Source: Tubulanus polymorphus (taxonomy: Eukaryota; Nemertea; Palaeonemertea; Tubulaniformes; Tubulanidae). From it: 64,000 bases of DNA. Within the stretch, counting starts at the first letter, position 1. Every line of letters starts with the position of its first letter. The notes under the pieces were generated by a model. The model did no database searches and was not told the origin of the DNA. It saw only the letters and a program-made list of their open reading frames with translations. Positions 48,824 to 61,900 of this stretch are shown piece by piece. The DNA is taken from positions 13,014,275-13,078,274 of the forward strand of contig NC_134032.1 in NCBI RefSeq assembly GCF_964204645.1, read 5' to 3'. Both the position numbers and the translations under genes were made by a program.

Positions 48824-51800
48824 TTATTTGAATATCTTGCTCGAGCACAGCATCAAAGAAAATTCTGAAAGAAAAAATGCATTATATGTAGGTATAATTA
48901 TTTAACTTCATCCACCATTCATTTTACAGTACACTGATCGGGTTCATAATTCTCCGCCTGCTCCGCAGGATTCGAACCCATGAACACTCGTTTGATGAGA
49001 CGAGTATCAAAAGACTATAGTCGGCAACTTCCTTATTTTCTAAATGCAAGGATCACCCGGGAGGATCACGGGCTCGATTCATGGTAGTCGTCGAGTTTTC
49101 TCTCTATTCTGGGGCCAGTTGCACAGTCGTGACTTAAGTCCAAAAGTGGTCTTAAATCTTAAGACTGGTCTTATTGTTGGATTGGCTATAGAACTTAGTT
49201 GATCTTAGACTGGTCTTAAGTGTAAGCCATGACTATGCAACCGGCCCAGGGGTTGAGGGAGAGAATTTCAAGAAAAAGAGACGTACAGTGGAATAAACAG
49301 GATCAATATCTTACCTTCGTAGTTAATTTTCCCATCTCTATCCAAGTCAGCTTCTTTCATCATCTCTTGCACGTCTGAGTCGGACAGCTTCTCTCCGAGA
49401 CCGCCGAGCACTGATTTCAACTCCTCCGCCGTGATGTAACCGTCTCCGTCTTTGTCGAATACGTTAAAAGCCTGTTGCATTTCTTTGATATCCTCGGGTT
49501 GCGCTCGTTCCCGTCTGAGCATCATGTCGATGAACTCTTTGAATTCAATCGAATTGTTTCCTAAATATTTCGGGAGAGAGAGGTACTTTTTGACGCGGCA
49601 AAATCGTTACAATAATGTTTTTTTCACATCTAACAACTACTATATATGCCTTATTGAAAGGGTACTGTGCGAGATGATGTGCATTGTATAAACCTTTCAG
49701 TTTTCTTATTAGAAATACCGGTATAAACTCAATCTACAGCTCATAAGGGAAATTCACTGACCATCTTTATCGAAAGCGGACATAAACTTCTGTAGCTCCT
49801 CGTCGGTTGGATCGTGGCCTAACGTCTTCATCAGCGATTTCAGTTCTTCGATGCTGATCTTGCCATCGCCATCTTTGTCAAACCTGTTGAACGCTTCTCT
49901 CAACTCTAAAAAAACAACGTTTATATCAGCTTTATGTATTTAATTCAAAGTTTGGTTAGTAATTACTTCTTTTTGACGTGCCCTTTCGAATTCCAACAAA
50001 GATTCATGATCCGATGCCCTTAAATCAGGACAAACTTCCCGGCAAGGTGATACTATATTAAAGCTTTTATGCAAATTTAGCATGATTATCGGCATAACTA
50101 CATATTACGTCAAAACGTGAAACATGAACGGCAAATGTTTTGGTCCGGCCAAGGCCAACCCTGCTACCGGCCATGGGGATAATATATTTCATAGGGGCGA
50201 GCCCAGGCCCAACTGTAGAGGGTAGCATACGATTCACGACAAACAGGGGGTATGGGTACCTTGTTTTTGAAAATTTTGAAATCTATTGCTTTTTGGCATA
50301 ATTCCCAAGCATTTCCGAGGCACAACATTTTCACGACAGTGTGCCTTAGGTGCTATACCGTTTGAATCCGAGCCGCTGTAAATTCGGAATTAACTACCGG
50401 AGCTTTAAGCTGAAATTCGACATACGACCCAGCGGGTAACTTGGTGATTAGTGAATATCAATTAAAGGTATATTTGTATATCGCATCACGAACAGCGATG
50501 GACGTAAATATAACGTGCACACCGAGCGCGCGCTCGTAGAAAATGACACACCCTGTATAATGTAACTACATAGATCCGCTATAACAAAAACCCGCTAGTG
50601 ATTCTACAATCATTAATTTCTACACGCATCGCGGTATAAGACTCTAATCAATTATTGGAGCCTGCGATTTTTTTGGTGATGATTCGACTTCTAACAAGCC
50701 ATCGGCGACAACCAGGTTCTGGGGCTTGGGCTTGTCGTCATGACGTATGCATGAGCCAACTCCGGAATTTCCGTGTGTTAGTTCCCATTGCATTTTGGGT
50801 ATGTTGTATCTAGGCCTACTAGGTAAATTTTGTCAAGACAACTCTTTGAATTTCGACGCCTTTCTTCAGTTATGAGGTCATCTTCAAGGTCATGTCACTT
50901 AACTGTTTGAATTTCGACTCCTCTTCAAGGTCATGTCGCTGAAAAACTTAGATTTTAGTGCCTAGTTCTGCCGTTAGGTGGTGCACTGGACCCATTCTTT
51001 GCACCGCACAACAAGACCCCATACTAACTTTTTACGGTACCCAAGTAACATCTACGAGCTATCATCCCAACGTTACGTCAAGCTCGATCACAGACCGACA
51101 CAGGAGAAGAAGGAAGCCCGAAAACCAATAACGGAAAATGTAGAATAGCCGCGCAACGGCGTCGAATAGTTTAGATTTAATATCATTTGATATCGAATTT
51201 TACTTTCAGATTTGTAAGTTTCAGGGGCTGGTTTTATAGACTAGTATGATCTTTGACCCGGGGTGAACTTTATACACATTAATGGAAAATCTACGAAAAT
51301 AATGCGTAATTTGATTATGTTTGAGTTAGCGAATGGTATCAATCCGCGGCCTGGACCACACCCCTCACACATTCGATAATGCATCACTATTCTTTCAATT
51401 TTTAATCGCCCGGGCTTCGCACGTTTTCATGGCTTCACCTGATGCATTTTCATTTGGACATTTTATTTACATTTGATCGTCGCCCCGATGTTCAGCACTT
51501 CGCCTAATACACTCGAATTGATCGTGAGTTTAAGATTTGAAAATAGACTAAAAACACCAGACATAAGCATAAGCGTTGTCTATTTGATACTCTTCAGGAC
51601 GTCATCAAAGAAATTTTTATGTACAATTGAACTGAAATTAAAAATGAACAACAAACGACAGACACTTGGCACGTGTCCCAAAACTCTATGAGAGAGCTGT
51701 CGATACGCGGATTGTCTATTTTTATGTAGAGCCAATCAAACGATGCGAACCGATCGAAACCCCGATGTATTATACAACATACTGTAAGAAATGAAAATTA

Positions 51801-51892
51801 TGCGGTTTCGTTGACTGTACGTCGTATGAATACATTATTTTTTCTACGATTTTCGTTAAAAAAGAATCGATAATTAAAAACTTACTCTTCAT
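48824..51892 (-). CDS. Calmodulin-like four-EF-hand protein, 4 exons, at least 145 aa
   Basis: Ca2+-binding sensor of the calmodulin superfamily. Exons in order: 51892-51886 (start ATG), 49905-49762, 49560-49315, 48864-48824; total 438 nt in frame with consensus splice sites. Loops: EF1 [14 protein letters not shown]2 [14 protein letters not shown]3 [14 protein letters not shown]4 [14 protein letters not shown]2 has Asn instead of the usual Gly at loop position 6. The central linker is calmodulin-like ([20 protein letters not shown]), and the C-terminal extension [13 protein letters not shown] differs from calmodulin. The exon around the start is also open upstream (ENHYDENN before the Met). 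A tiny upstream exon at 52439-52434 (ATGAAG then gtatga) would give a 155-aa protein starting MKENHYDENN. Which start is used cannot be decided here. Confidence 0.88.
49111..49249. mobile_element. Palindromic MITE family A, copy in a CaM-like gene intron
   Basis: ggggccagttgcacagtcgt at the left and actatgcaaccggcccagg at the right. Two halves with 'gacttaag' and 'cttaagtg', and central 'ttggattggctatag'. It ends 66 bases from exon 49315-49560. Confidence 0.85.
51337..51700. repeat. Family F-related sequence
   Basis: Starts tatcaatccgcggcctggac, then 'ctattctttcaatttttaat' and 'cgcccgggcttcg', which match 30270-30330 in CCT1 intron 5 ('cgcccacgcttc'). 'aaaaacaccagacat' recurs here and at 30364. 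The right end is not clear. Confidence 0.45.
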
Positions 51893-54800
51893 GTTGTTCT
51901 CGTCGTAGTGATTTTCCTGCAAAGAGAGAAACAGCAGATCATCACATATGAATCAGTCGGATTCGATATAGATCGATTGCGGCGGTTACGTCGTTGATCG
52001 GATTAGCGACAACAGCCAATCACAGCGAAGCTCTATGGATATCGATGATTGATTGGTGCATTCCAATGCATACGCAATCGCTTACGTCGCATTGAGACAT
52101 TTCAAGCGGCCTAAAATATCCGCCTAGAAATTCGAGTCATACCGGGTACAAATCTTAGGCAGGTTTCGACTTCAACGTATTCCGCTTTAGGAATATACCG
52201 TGACAGGATTACATTAAACTGTCTCAAACCGGTCGCTTCTATCAGGTTTACAGACGGTGCTATACTGCTCGAAACTAACGCGCCAGAAGAGAGTATTCCA
52301 GAATCGGGTGGGGAAACCTGCCTTTAGAAGCGTTGTGTAGAATATCCATTATCTAACTCGAATTACCACGTAAAAATCACCGTAGCCCATATTGTGACTC
52401 GAGGATTCTACCGCAAAAAATCATTCATCATACCTTCATTTGTTGCCTTAATGCGCACGCCAAATTCCCCATAATAAACCGCAGTCAGCATAAGAACTGA
52501 CGATGAATGTACTGCGAATGAATATACAGAAAGCTGATATACATATGATTTAGACTTTAAAGGCAAGAGAATATTAATTTTTCAGCATCAAACGCTGATG
52601 TATGATACTGTAGTCTATACCAGCCTCAGGTCTTTACACGTGTATACAACATGAATAAAAAACGATCACTGCATATTCTATAGATGGATTAGAAAGAGAA
52701 GATGCTTGAGGTGACGATGCGAACGTATGATGATTCTGGAACAATGGGTATATACCGGTTCACCGCCAGATGGCGAGAAATAACGTGTCCAAAACGCTTT
52801 AAACTGGCTAAATCTATCAAGTTAGGTCTAGATGTACATAGATCCCTCTGGTAGTATGTAAATAGTATGTTGTAAATAACGTTTGTTACGTTTTAAAATA
52901 CTTTTATTTCATGTTTTTGTAAATAATTGTAAATATAGTTTTTTTCCTTCATATACCATAGAAATGGTTGGAATGTAATAGATATTCGTATCCGTATTCG
53001 TAAAATGTAAATGCGTAACGTTTTTGGGGATGAATTAAATTTTCTTTTTGATATTGTACCCTACACTTACTGAACTTCGCGAAACCATTCCTAATTTAGA
53101 CACATTTTGAAAGTTTGACATATTAAAGAATTCCAAATTTCCAATTAGCACAATTCATTAAAGATGGTTTGGAAATGTATATATTCCTCCTGTAGTGTAA
53201 TGTTAATGTTATGTTTTGAGTAATAATAGTATTTCGTTATATAAAGCTTTGATTTTCTTTACTTCGAAATGAATATGAAAAATGAATATATCATATTCAT
53301 TGAATATGAAGCGCTGCAACTCGCAAACTAAACCAGCGAACCTAGCGGATCCTCAATTGCCACAGTACACCCAGAAAGTGATCGTCCCGCAGCGAATTAA
53401 AATCAACTAAATATAAGATCATCGCGTATAAACGATGTGAATATGGTGCCTATATCCTTTCATCTAGTTTTAACATTGATCATTAAAGAATTATCACGAA
53501 TCTATTCGGCAAAACCCATTTGACTAAATTACGAGTTTTTTCTTTCAAGTATATGGGAAATTTGTATGTATTTTGATATGAAATTCGATCGGCGATAAGT
53601 CAGCTAAGTTCAACCAACGCTCGACGGGAAACTGCCTACGTGGTTTGTAATAAACTCAGCATGGATAATTCAATAAACTTGAATCAAAGAGGCTCCCGAT
53701 TATCGTCTGAAACACTGGAGGGATTTCGCGCATCGTGCTTGTTCAAATAAGACCAATTCTCATCCCTCAGCAGAAGATCGATAACTGCACGTTTTCAAAA
53801 TAGTCAGAATAGTCAGAATAAGTTACTTTACACGTGCGTGGTGGTGTAACCCCTTAAAGATGTTCACTATATTCAACTCCCAGAGCATCGGCGTTTATTT
53901 TGCTATCTGCAAATTGTAATTCATTTCCATAGTGATCGTGTGCAAATAATAGATATTGTTTAGACAAAATAACGATTGAATCACTTTGAATGCATAATAT
54001 ATGAACACGCCGCCGCGCACCCGTTCCGTTTTTTATTCCGGCGTTCATGACATTTCGAAAAACAGAGATAGTCGTCGTTCTAATTCCTCGATACATGATA
54101 CGCTGTAACTAATGAAACGTGGAAAGTGTCGGTATATTAAAAGTACCACCGGGTGCAGACCGTATTAGCTGTACTACGAAATCCGAAAATAAGCAAGCTT
54201 TAAACTCCACAAATCAGCAAAGCTATATAAAAAAAAAGAATGCACCGATATATATGAAAAAAATAGATTTTGCAGACTTTCCGGGGGCAACGTCCCTTTA
54301 CCTTTCGATTTTCGAATATAGATCTCAAAGACTTTCTAGAGGCCCATCTCTTTACTTTTTAACATCGAGTCGATAAGGTACTCGCCCAATCAAGCCTATA
54401 TACGGTACTCGCCTAATCGAGAGTACCCGGTATATACGTAACGCTACATGCTCTTTATACGTGGTTTTATACTTATGCACAGGACATACACCTTGATAAT
54501 GAATAGCCACAAGACGTTAACAGATACAGACGTAAGCAGATTAGGATATTCGTAATATCAAAAATAAAAAAAAGCATTTCCAAAATAAGTCTTAATGTCT
54601 CAGAGAGACATGGCAGTTTTAAACCACATGCATATGCTTCGATATTACCTTTCTGTTCGCGCTCGCAAAATTACCCATTATTCTACTAATAGACTGTAGA
54701 TTTTACGTATAAATCCTTGTTACGAATAGTGATAATAACTGATATCCAACACCTAGAATCAACGCGACAAGATCAGACTCGATGATCAGTTGCTGCGGTG

Positions 54801-55622
54801 TACGTTATATAGTGGTTATCGCGAATTTCGCACTAGCAGATCAACCAGGAGTTCCCGTCCTAAACCGCGTATATATATTTATGCCGTGATGGCCTCGTTG
54901 ACGCGTCCTCAAGGGTCGCGTTGTAATTCGTGAATCTGATTTTTCATCAGCTTCATATATTCTGCACTATTTGCAGAGTCTCTAGTTACGTATATAAGAA
55001 CATTTTTCCTACACCGTTTTGAGGATGACTGCCCGCTAACAGCCAAAACGGTGGTTTTGGTTTAATGAGATTTCGTTTAATGAGATATTGTTTCTGAAAA
55101 GGTTCTCGAAGAAAAATACCGGGGTACTTGTATGCATTCAACGTATTTTTGGCTTATGAAATTATTCGATTTTCCAGGTTATACATTTAGTTATTTCATT
55201 GAAGGGGTCCACAATATTTTGAAACGCCGATACCGTCACTCTCTATACGGCCAAAATCTCAGATCCCTGGATGCAGAATTAACTCATCGATAATTGGATA
55301 ATTTCAACCCTAAACTGTGTGTAATTTGACCCTGATTCTGGTGCCGGTGGTGTGTCGAGACATGACTGTATTTTTAAACTATGGTGACCACACCCGTGTT
55401 TGTGATAGTGGCAGCTGAATTGATAATCTAGAGCACAATATGTAAATTAAGCCGACGTTTCTTGCGTTATTCAGTCTGCAGCCACTGACTGTAATCGAGG
55501 CATTTTGGCTAATTTTGGAGACCTTATACTTATTGTCACAACGCACGCCACGCTATTAAACAATGAACACAGAAAACACGAAATCAAACATGTTTGATGT
55601 CGGAAACATTGTTTTCTGTGTG
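51893..55622. other. Intergenic, AT-rich, no gene seen
   Basis: Apart from the possible 6-base coding exon at 52434-52439, I see no coding signal. A palindromic 'gccaaaacggtggttttgg' lies near 55045. Otherwise unremarkable. Confidence 0.4.
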
Positions 55623-55748
55623 GTTGCATATAGTCACGGCTTAGACTTGTGACTAGTCTAAGACCAAATTTGTTTTATAGCCAATCTAACAACTTAAGAG
55701 CAGTCGTTACATTTAAGACCTTGGATTCAAGCTAACCGCGCAACTGCC
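55623..55748. mobile_element. Palindromic MITE family A, copy
   Basis: gttgcatatagtcacggctt at the left, central 'tatagccaatctaacaac', and cgcgcaactgccca at the right. Confidence 0.7.
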
Positions 55749-55761
55749 CATCCTGCCAACA

Positions 55762-55871
55762 GGGTCCAGTTCCACAGTTCCGAGTTAGGATTTAACTCCG
55801 AGTTAAATCATCGATGATGAACTAATTTTAACTCACAGTTAACTCTAACCCACAACTGTGGAACTGGGTCC
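55762..55871. mobile_element. Palindromic MITE family B, best copy
   Basis: gggtccagttccacagttcc and ctgtggaactgggtcc are perfect terminal inverted repeats over 16 bases. The element is 110 bp and lies immediately next to a family A copy. It gives rise to spurious ORFs. Confidence 0.85.
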
Positions 55872-56412
55872 TGGTTTCTGTTTCCTATTGCGTCGTGTGC
55901 GTTGCATGGGCTATACTAGTAGCGAAGACAGATTCTGCGCGTTGCCGTCCATGGGGGATTTCAATCATGCGAAATGGGGAATGGGCGAAACGGGGAGAGA
56001 CGAAATTTGTAAGTGCGAAATTTGTATCGAGGGTGCTGAATGGAGCTAAAGAGCAAGGAAGCTAATTCTACAAGGAAGCGGGCGAGAGAGAATGAGGATT
56101 TGTATAAATAAAATGTCGAAAGGCGAAAGAAGTAATGATTAATAAGAAATATACATATTCGTATAAGTAGAATAAATCTTATTCTATATAAACCTTTGTT
56201 AATGTTTAAAATGTGCAAACATCTTCTGTTGCTATTCGTCTGTTTTTGTGTGCATGATGTGTTTCAGTCTCACGTGTAGCCCTATTATCCTGTTACATTT
56301 TTCTTCGTTAACTTATGTTTGCAATCGTCCAATGATTGAACATTTTAAAGCAAATAAATTTCAATTGTAATATTGGCAGAAAATATGGAGAAAAATTGAA
56401 AGGGCAGGGTGG

Positions 56413-56512
56413 AATTCATCCTCCCTGGGCGGGGATTCGAACCTGATGACACCGCTGGACTCGGCCAGGGCAGTCTCGATGTGTCCAGGTTCGAATCCCT
56501 GCCGAGGGAAGA
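56413..56512. mobile_element. Short family E element with B-box-like tips
   Basis: tcatcctccctgggcgggg with attcgaacctg is mirrored by caggttcgaatccctgccga with gggaagatg. It is only about 100 bp, so most of the interior of the 326-bp copy at 10645 is missing. Confidence 0.75.
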
Positions 56513-57907
56513 TGGGTGGCATTATAAACCGTTTAAACACTTAGATTACCTGATGTCTCCACAGAGTAAAGTTAGATTTTCGAACTTGTGATGCCATGGT
56601 AACGAAAGCGAGTGAAGACCTTTGATCGAGCTTTTATCCTTTAGCTGCTAACGGGTAGAACACAATATAGAGACAAATTAATTAATTGACTCTGAAGAAA
56701 AAATGATTGATCCTATACAGTCCTCCGTTTTCATCAGTTATACCGCAGGTCTTATAGAAAATGGTTTAAAAATCTTTTTGGCGGGAAAATCGTTTCCCGA
56801 CAGACTTTCTTTTAAAAAGAAACGTCACTAGGGTTTCAGTGCCTTAATCTTAAGTACAGCTCTAGGTCACGCCCGTATCTGTATCACGTATTATCAAATG
56901 TATCGATTACGTTCGTTACATTTAATTAATGTATGTATCTATCGCTTGATAGTTTACAGAAAATAAATATTACCAATTCATAAAGATACGTAAGATATTC
57001 ATAAGAAATTGTTAAAATCAGTTTAAAAAAAATATATATACCAACTTTATTGAGCAGATGATATTTCCTAACGAACACGCGGTCTCTAACTGCGGCGCGG
57101 GAAATCTATACGAATTCGTGATCGTTGCATGATTATAATACACTACACGTAATGATAAGTATATAGGTTTTTGGTGAACACGCCCGATTCCGAATATCTC
57201 CAATAACAATGACAGAATACTCAGAGGCACCATAATAAAGCGTGAAATATGTAACATTGTATGTTCTATCTAACGCAGGTATTATTACCTCGAAGCTCTC
57301 GACATCAAAGATGTTTTTAGCTTTTTTTGCGTATTTTACGAAAACAATAGTCGTCGTCAAAGGTGATATACATGTTTATTCATCGAGTATGCGCCACAGG
57401 CCTAGCTACAGACGTCAAACGTTTTACAGGCAGTGCAATGGCAGTCAACCGTGACTTAACTTTAGATAGCATCGTACTGTGAGGTCCTTGCATTCGTGAC
57501 GTCATTTTGTGCCTGCAAACCGCTGGAGACTTTGAATAGACGTAGCAGCCGGCCTCCGCTCAAGTCCGGATCTCTTTGGACCGTAAAATGTGTCCGTTTT
57601 GTTTAGTTTGTAACTGTTCTATGTTGCAATACCCCTAGTTTGCTCCACCTTAATTTGTCTGTTCTTGACATTTGTTAAACAGCATTGTGAATTTCGTGAA
57701 CTCTGTATTCCTGAAGATTACTATTAGGTTAGTCCTCGTAACGGCTAATCAAAAAATTATGAACTTTAAGGAAACTTGTGGGCTTCATTTTCTTGTTAGA
57801 TCGGTGTGGGATTCTCCATATATCGTCACAACACGGACATAGTGACGTTTCACCAATGGTTCGATCTCAAGTTCCCCCCCCCCTTGAAATTAGAATCAGT
57901 TAGCCGG

Positions 57908-57984
57908 CAGGATCTAGTTCCACAGTTAAGAAGATTCGACTCGAGGATCAACTCTTTGAAAGTGAACTGCCTACTGGATCCTGG
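57908..57984. repeat. Palindromic MITE family B, degraded copy
   Basis: caggatctagttccacagtt at the left, 'gaaagtgaactgcctactgg' and atcctgg at the right. Confidence 0.45.
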
Positions 57985-58007
57985 ATATCACTGAATTTCC
58001 ATGTGCT

Positions 58008-58280
58008 AGGCTTGCTTATGTCGACAAGTGACTCGACGCCTACCGGCGCAACTGAGTTTATCGCCGATTAGTGGCAACTAAAGGCTGGCTTATGTCGACA
58101 AGCAACGCGACGCCTACCGACGCATATCGCCGATTAGCGGCAACTAGCGGCCTGCGAGAGGCCACCAGTTGCTGCTCTATCGGTTCGACATAAGCCGGCT
58201 TGCGACGGCAACCCGACGCCTCCGACTCGTCGCAAGCCGTATCCGGCTAGTTGCCCATGTTCTACTCCGGCCTACGATAG
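58008..58280. repeat. GC-rich repeat with cttatgtcgacaag units
   Basis: ggcttgcttatgtcgacaag at 58009 and ggctggcttatgtcgacaag at 58084 are direct repeats, each followed by gacgcctacc and 'atcgccgattag'. ttcgacataagccggcttgc near 58182 is inverted to them. Related to 19495-19700. Confidence 0.6.
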
Positions 58281-58377
58281 GCCGTCATATCCGTTCAGGT
58301 CGATTCCTCTGAAAGCTCTATATTTTCTTCATTACTCCTAGTTCCTCTTCACTAACTCAATTTGTCGGTACTATAAA

Positions 58378-58509
58378 GGGCCAAGTTGCACAGCCATGAC
58401 TTCAGTTCAAAGGTGGTCTTTTAATCATTAGACTGATCTTATCTTGTAAGACTGGCTATAGGACTTATGAACGGTCGTAAATACAAGCCATCATCGTGCA
58501 ACTGGTCTC
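58378..58509. mobile_element. Palindromic MITE family A, copy
   Basis: gggccaagttgcacagccat at the left and atcgtgcaactggtc at the right, with 'agactggctataggactta' in the middle. Confidence 0.7.
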
Positions 58510-58842
58510 AGTAGAGGCTTGTCCCACGGAATTCGGATTCGGAAAATGATACCTTGTTTCTCCTAGCCGGCCGGGTCATTTAGTTAACTGTAATCAGTTC
58601 ATTTCCAGAGCTGCCGGTACTGTTATTGTTAGCTTGTTCATGATTTTAAATTGAGGCAATGTACGTGGTAGATAGACGGCCGGCCGGGTCAACTTTTTAG
58701 CTTAGCAGAAAGGAAAAACAAGGTATCATTTTTAGCCCAACGTTGATTGAAAATAGACTATACGTGCAACACTTTCTGTTAGCCACGCGTCTATTCACCT
58801 TCAGATCACGAGTCACAGACGTATCTATCTAAATTAAATAGC

Positions 58843-58848
58843 TTTATT
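58843..58848 (-). terminator. Polyadenylation signal of the KIAA0319-family gene
   Basis: AATAAA on the minus strand, about 115 bases after the stop codon at 58963. Confidence 0.65.
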
Positions 58849-58962
58849 TGTTTTTTATATTAAACATCTCGTCCTCAATGTATATACAATTATATCTATA
58901 TTTCATATGTGATATTCTCCGTGGAAACTGAACTGCGCTGTGTGTGTGCGTGGGGCAGGTTG

Positions 58963-61900
58963 TTATGTCTTGTACTTGTTTTTGTGTTTTATGACGCCGT
59001 TTGTGCTGTTTTTGCGCAGATATCCGTTCGATTTGCGGTGATTCACGAATAACGTCTCTTCTTCCGTATCCGAGCCCGACACCATCAGACTACTGTGTTG
59101 CATCTTGCCTGAAAAACAGAAGGCGAATACTTGACTTTTATATACAACTTCCCTTTTGTCGTTGTATATCTCCCTGAACGGATAGTAAGAGCTTGAGTAA
59201 TCGTCTTAATCAATCTTCAGGACCGGATTCCTAGTCGTAGCTTAGCCACAATACCAGTATGAGACTATCTTAGAATTAGTTCTATAGCCAATCTATACAA
59301 CTTGAAACTAGTATCAGGATCTAAGACCATTTTCGGACTTGGCTCTCGACTATGGAACCAGCCTCAGATGATTACTTAAGGTTAGAGGTCATGAACTGGG
59401 AATTGAATGTAGGAGCAGATACTAATTAGTTAGATCGATTGTAAAAACAATTTTCGAAAAAGATTGACACATTTTTTGTCAGAAATGGGCAGATTTTCTG
59501 GTGCCGCGAACTTCGTTGTAATGAGGTCCCGCTATATATAGAACTATCGGTTATAACAAACATATTTTCTGGTATCCTGAAGTTCATTGTATTGTAACAA
59601 GGTTACGCTCTAACTAGCCGTTGTTCCCGGTTCTAGGGGTAATCTAGAACTAATAATCATTTTCATTGACTAAATCTAGAACTAAACTACTAATTACTGT
59701 AAGCGACTAAATTCTGAGACTCGAATTAATCTAGACGATGCTTAGATACACGATTTTCTCTTTTCGCGTTTTGATATCTTCCTTTTAATATCTAACCATT
59801 ATAACGTGCATTTGAAAACTTTGTTATATGTTCCTTATTTGATTATTTTGATAAAGAATCAGAAGAGCTACATATAATATTAAACTAAACATGGCATTTT
59901 TCAGTTTTAATTGATTCAACGATCAAATCAACGCGTTTTAATCAACTAATTGAAATCATCGAACTCTAATTTAGCTCCGGTTTGTAAGTCGTTTTTTTTT
60001 TCATTAATTCTTCCCGTAGGAATAGATATAAATGACGTATACATATAAACATGAACACTCATCCCTAGACGAAATGGTTTATTCCGATGAAAGTTCCCTA
60101 CATGAAATTCCAGGCACCTATTAATCAAACCAGAGGTTGAGCGCCAGCGCAATCTTCCTCGAGGACGAGTCCTCTGATGTCATTTAGAATGCTGGCATGC
60201 ACGCGGTTATCGATCACAATTATGTAACGATGAAAAAATAATATCCATATTTTGCACCTAAGGATTTCTGTAAACAGAGTACAATATTTCCAATGGCGTG
60301 TGTATTTTAAGCTGTAGCCAATTAGCTCGAAAGCCCGTTGTCTGAGACTGTGTTTAATACAGTCGGGAACCACCCGAAGTGTGCTGATAAAATATCTAAT
60401 GTCTGGTGTTTGTAGTTCATTTTCAATTGAAAATGTTTAGGCCGAAGTCCTGAACACATTGTGAAGTTTGGAAGAATCATTGGAAGCACAACAGAGTTAA
60501 ACCATCAAATGTCTGAGGGCAGTGCAGGATCCACACAGATGACATACTGGTCATACTGGTGTCCGTAAAAAATCAACTTCTTCATTTTCTCATGGTTTTT
60601 ACTAAATTGATTTGGATTGATTTTAACTGAATTAACTAAAATCGGTAACTTGAATTGTAAGGGTTACCTTATTTTTAGGGTAAAATAACAAATCTGACCG
60701 TAAAACTTAAGCGATTACGCATTCTGGTGATTTTCAGGATAATATTCTGAGGGTTATGATGAAATACGTGACTGAATTACATTGATTCATATGATAGATT
60801 TGCTCGATTGAACCTAGTCGGGGTCGGGGTCGTCTTACATACCACGCATCAAGGCAACTTTACGATATCTCCCTGTTTAGAAAAAAGAGTTTCAATGGAA
60901 GCAAAGAAGGCTGATACATAAGCTCAGTTGCAAAATCATGACTTAAGTCCAAAAGTTGTCTTGGACTGGTCTAAAAGTTGTTAGATTGGTAATGGAACCA
61001 AAACGAGCCAAGACTGGTTTAGATAAGCTTTAGATGATCTTAGACTGGTCCCAAACCTAAGCTATGACTGTGCAACTGGCTTTTTTGTAAAGCCCGCCAA
61101 ATTCAGATCATTCGGGACGCTCGAAATATATCTTCATTAAACACCATGAAGTCGTTCATTCAAATCATCACCATGAAGTCGACCATCGGTCACCATATAA
61201 ATCATCACAATTTTCTTCAAATCCCGATTAATGTACAGTACATAAATCGGGATTTAAAAATTGCGAATTAAAGACTTACACTTAATTGAATTGAAAGTAC
61301 AGTACTTTCAATTCAATTTACTAAGTGTAAGTCTTCATTTGGATAAGTCGTCAAGATAAAGATTTTCTCAACTACGGCAACTTATGCAACTGCTTTTTAC
61401 ATACACTTATAACGTAATGAAGACAGACGACCAAAAATGATAACCAGATTCCGTTTACCCTTTCAGTGCGTCTACACCGCAGTGCGGTCTATAAATCGGT
61501 GATAGATTTTGCTAGTACACGGCACTGCGGTGTATTGATGTAATCAGTAATTAGTAATTACCTCTCTTGAAAACTGGCAGCGCCTGTCAAACATAGTGAA
61601 ATACTAGTAACTAACGATACACCGCGCCGCGGTGTAGACGCACTATAGTGGTATTCCCGTTATTCAACACACTAGGGTGGAATTTTTTAGAGTTTTCAAA
61701 TTATCTCCAGCACTATAGAGTATTAATTAGTCAGCACTGAAAGGGTTAAAATCCGGAGTAAAATGATCTGAATGAAGCGAGCGTAAACTCAGGCATTAAC
61801 TCTTATTATCATATCTTACTTGGTAACAGTTCGAGTTTATCTTTATTTGCATTTTCGAATTCGTCTGGAAGCAGTTGATATCGATGGCGTTTTTTCGGCC

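Noticed and set aside
57018-57454. Overlapping ORFs on both strands near 57.2 kb
   Set aside because: No motif, mutually overlapping frames and no splice or polyadenylation support.
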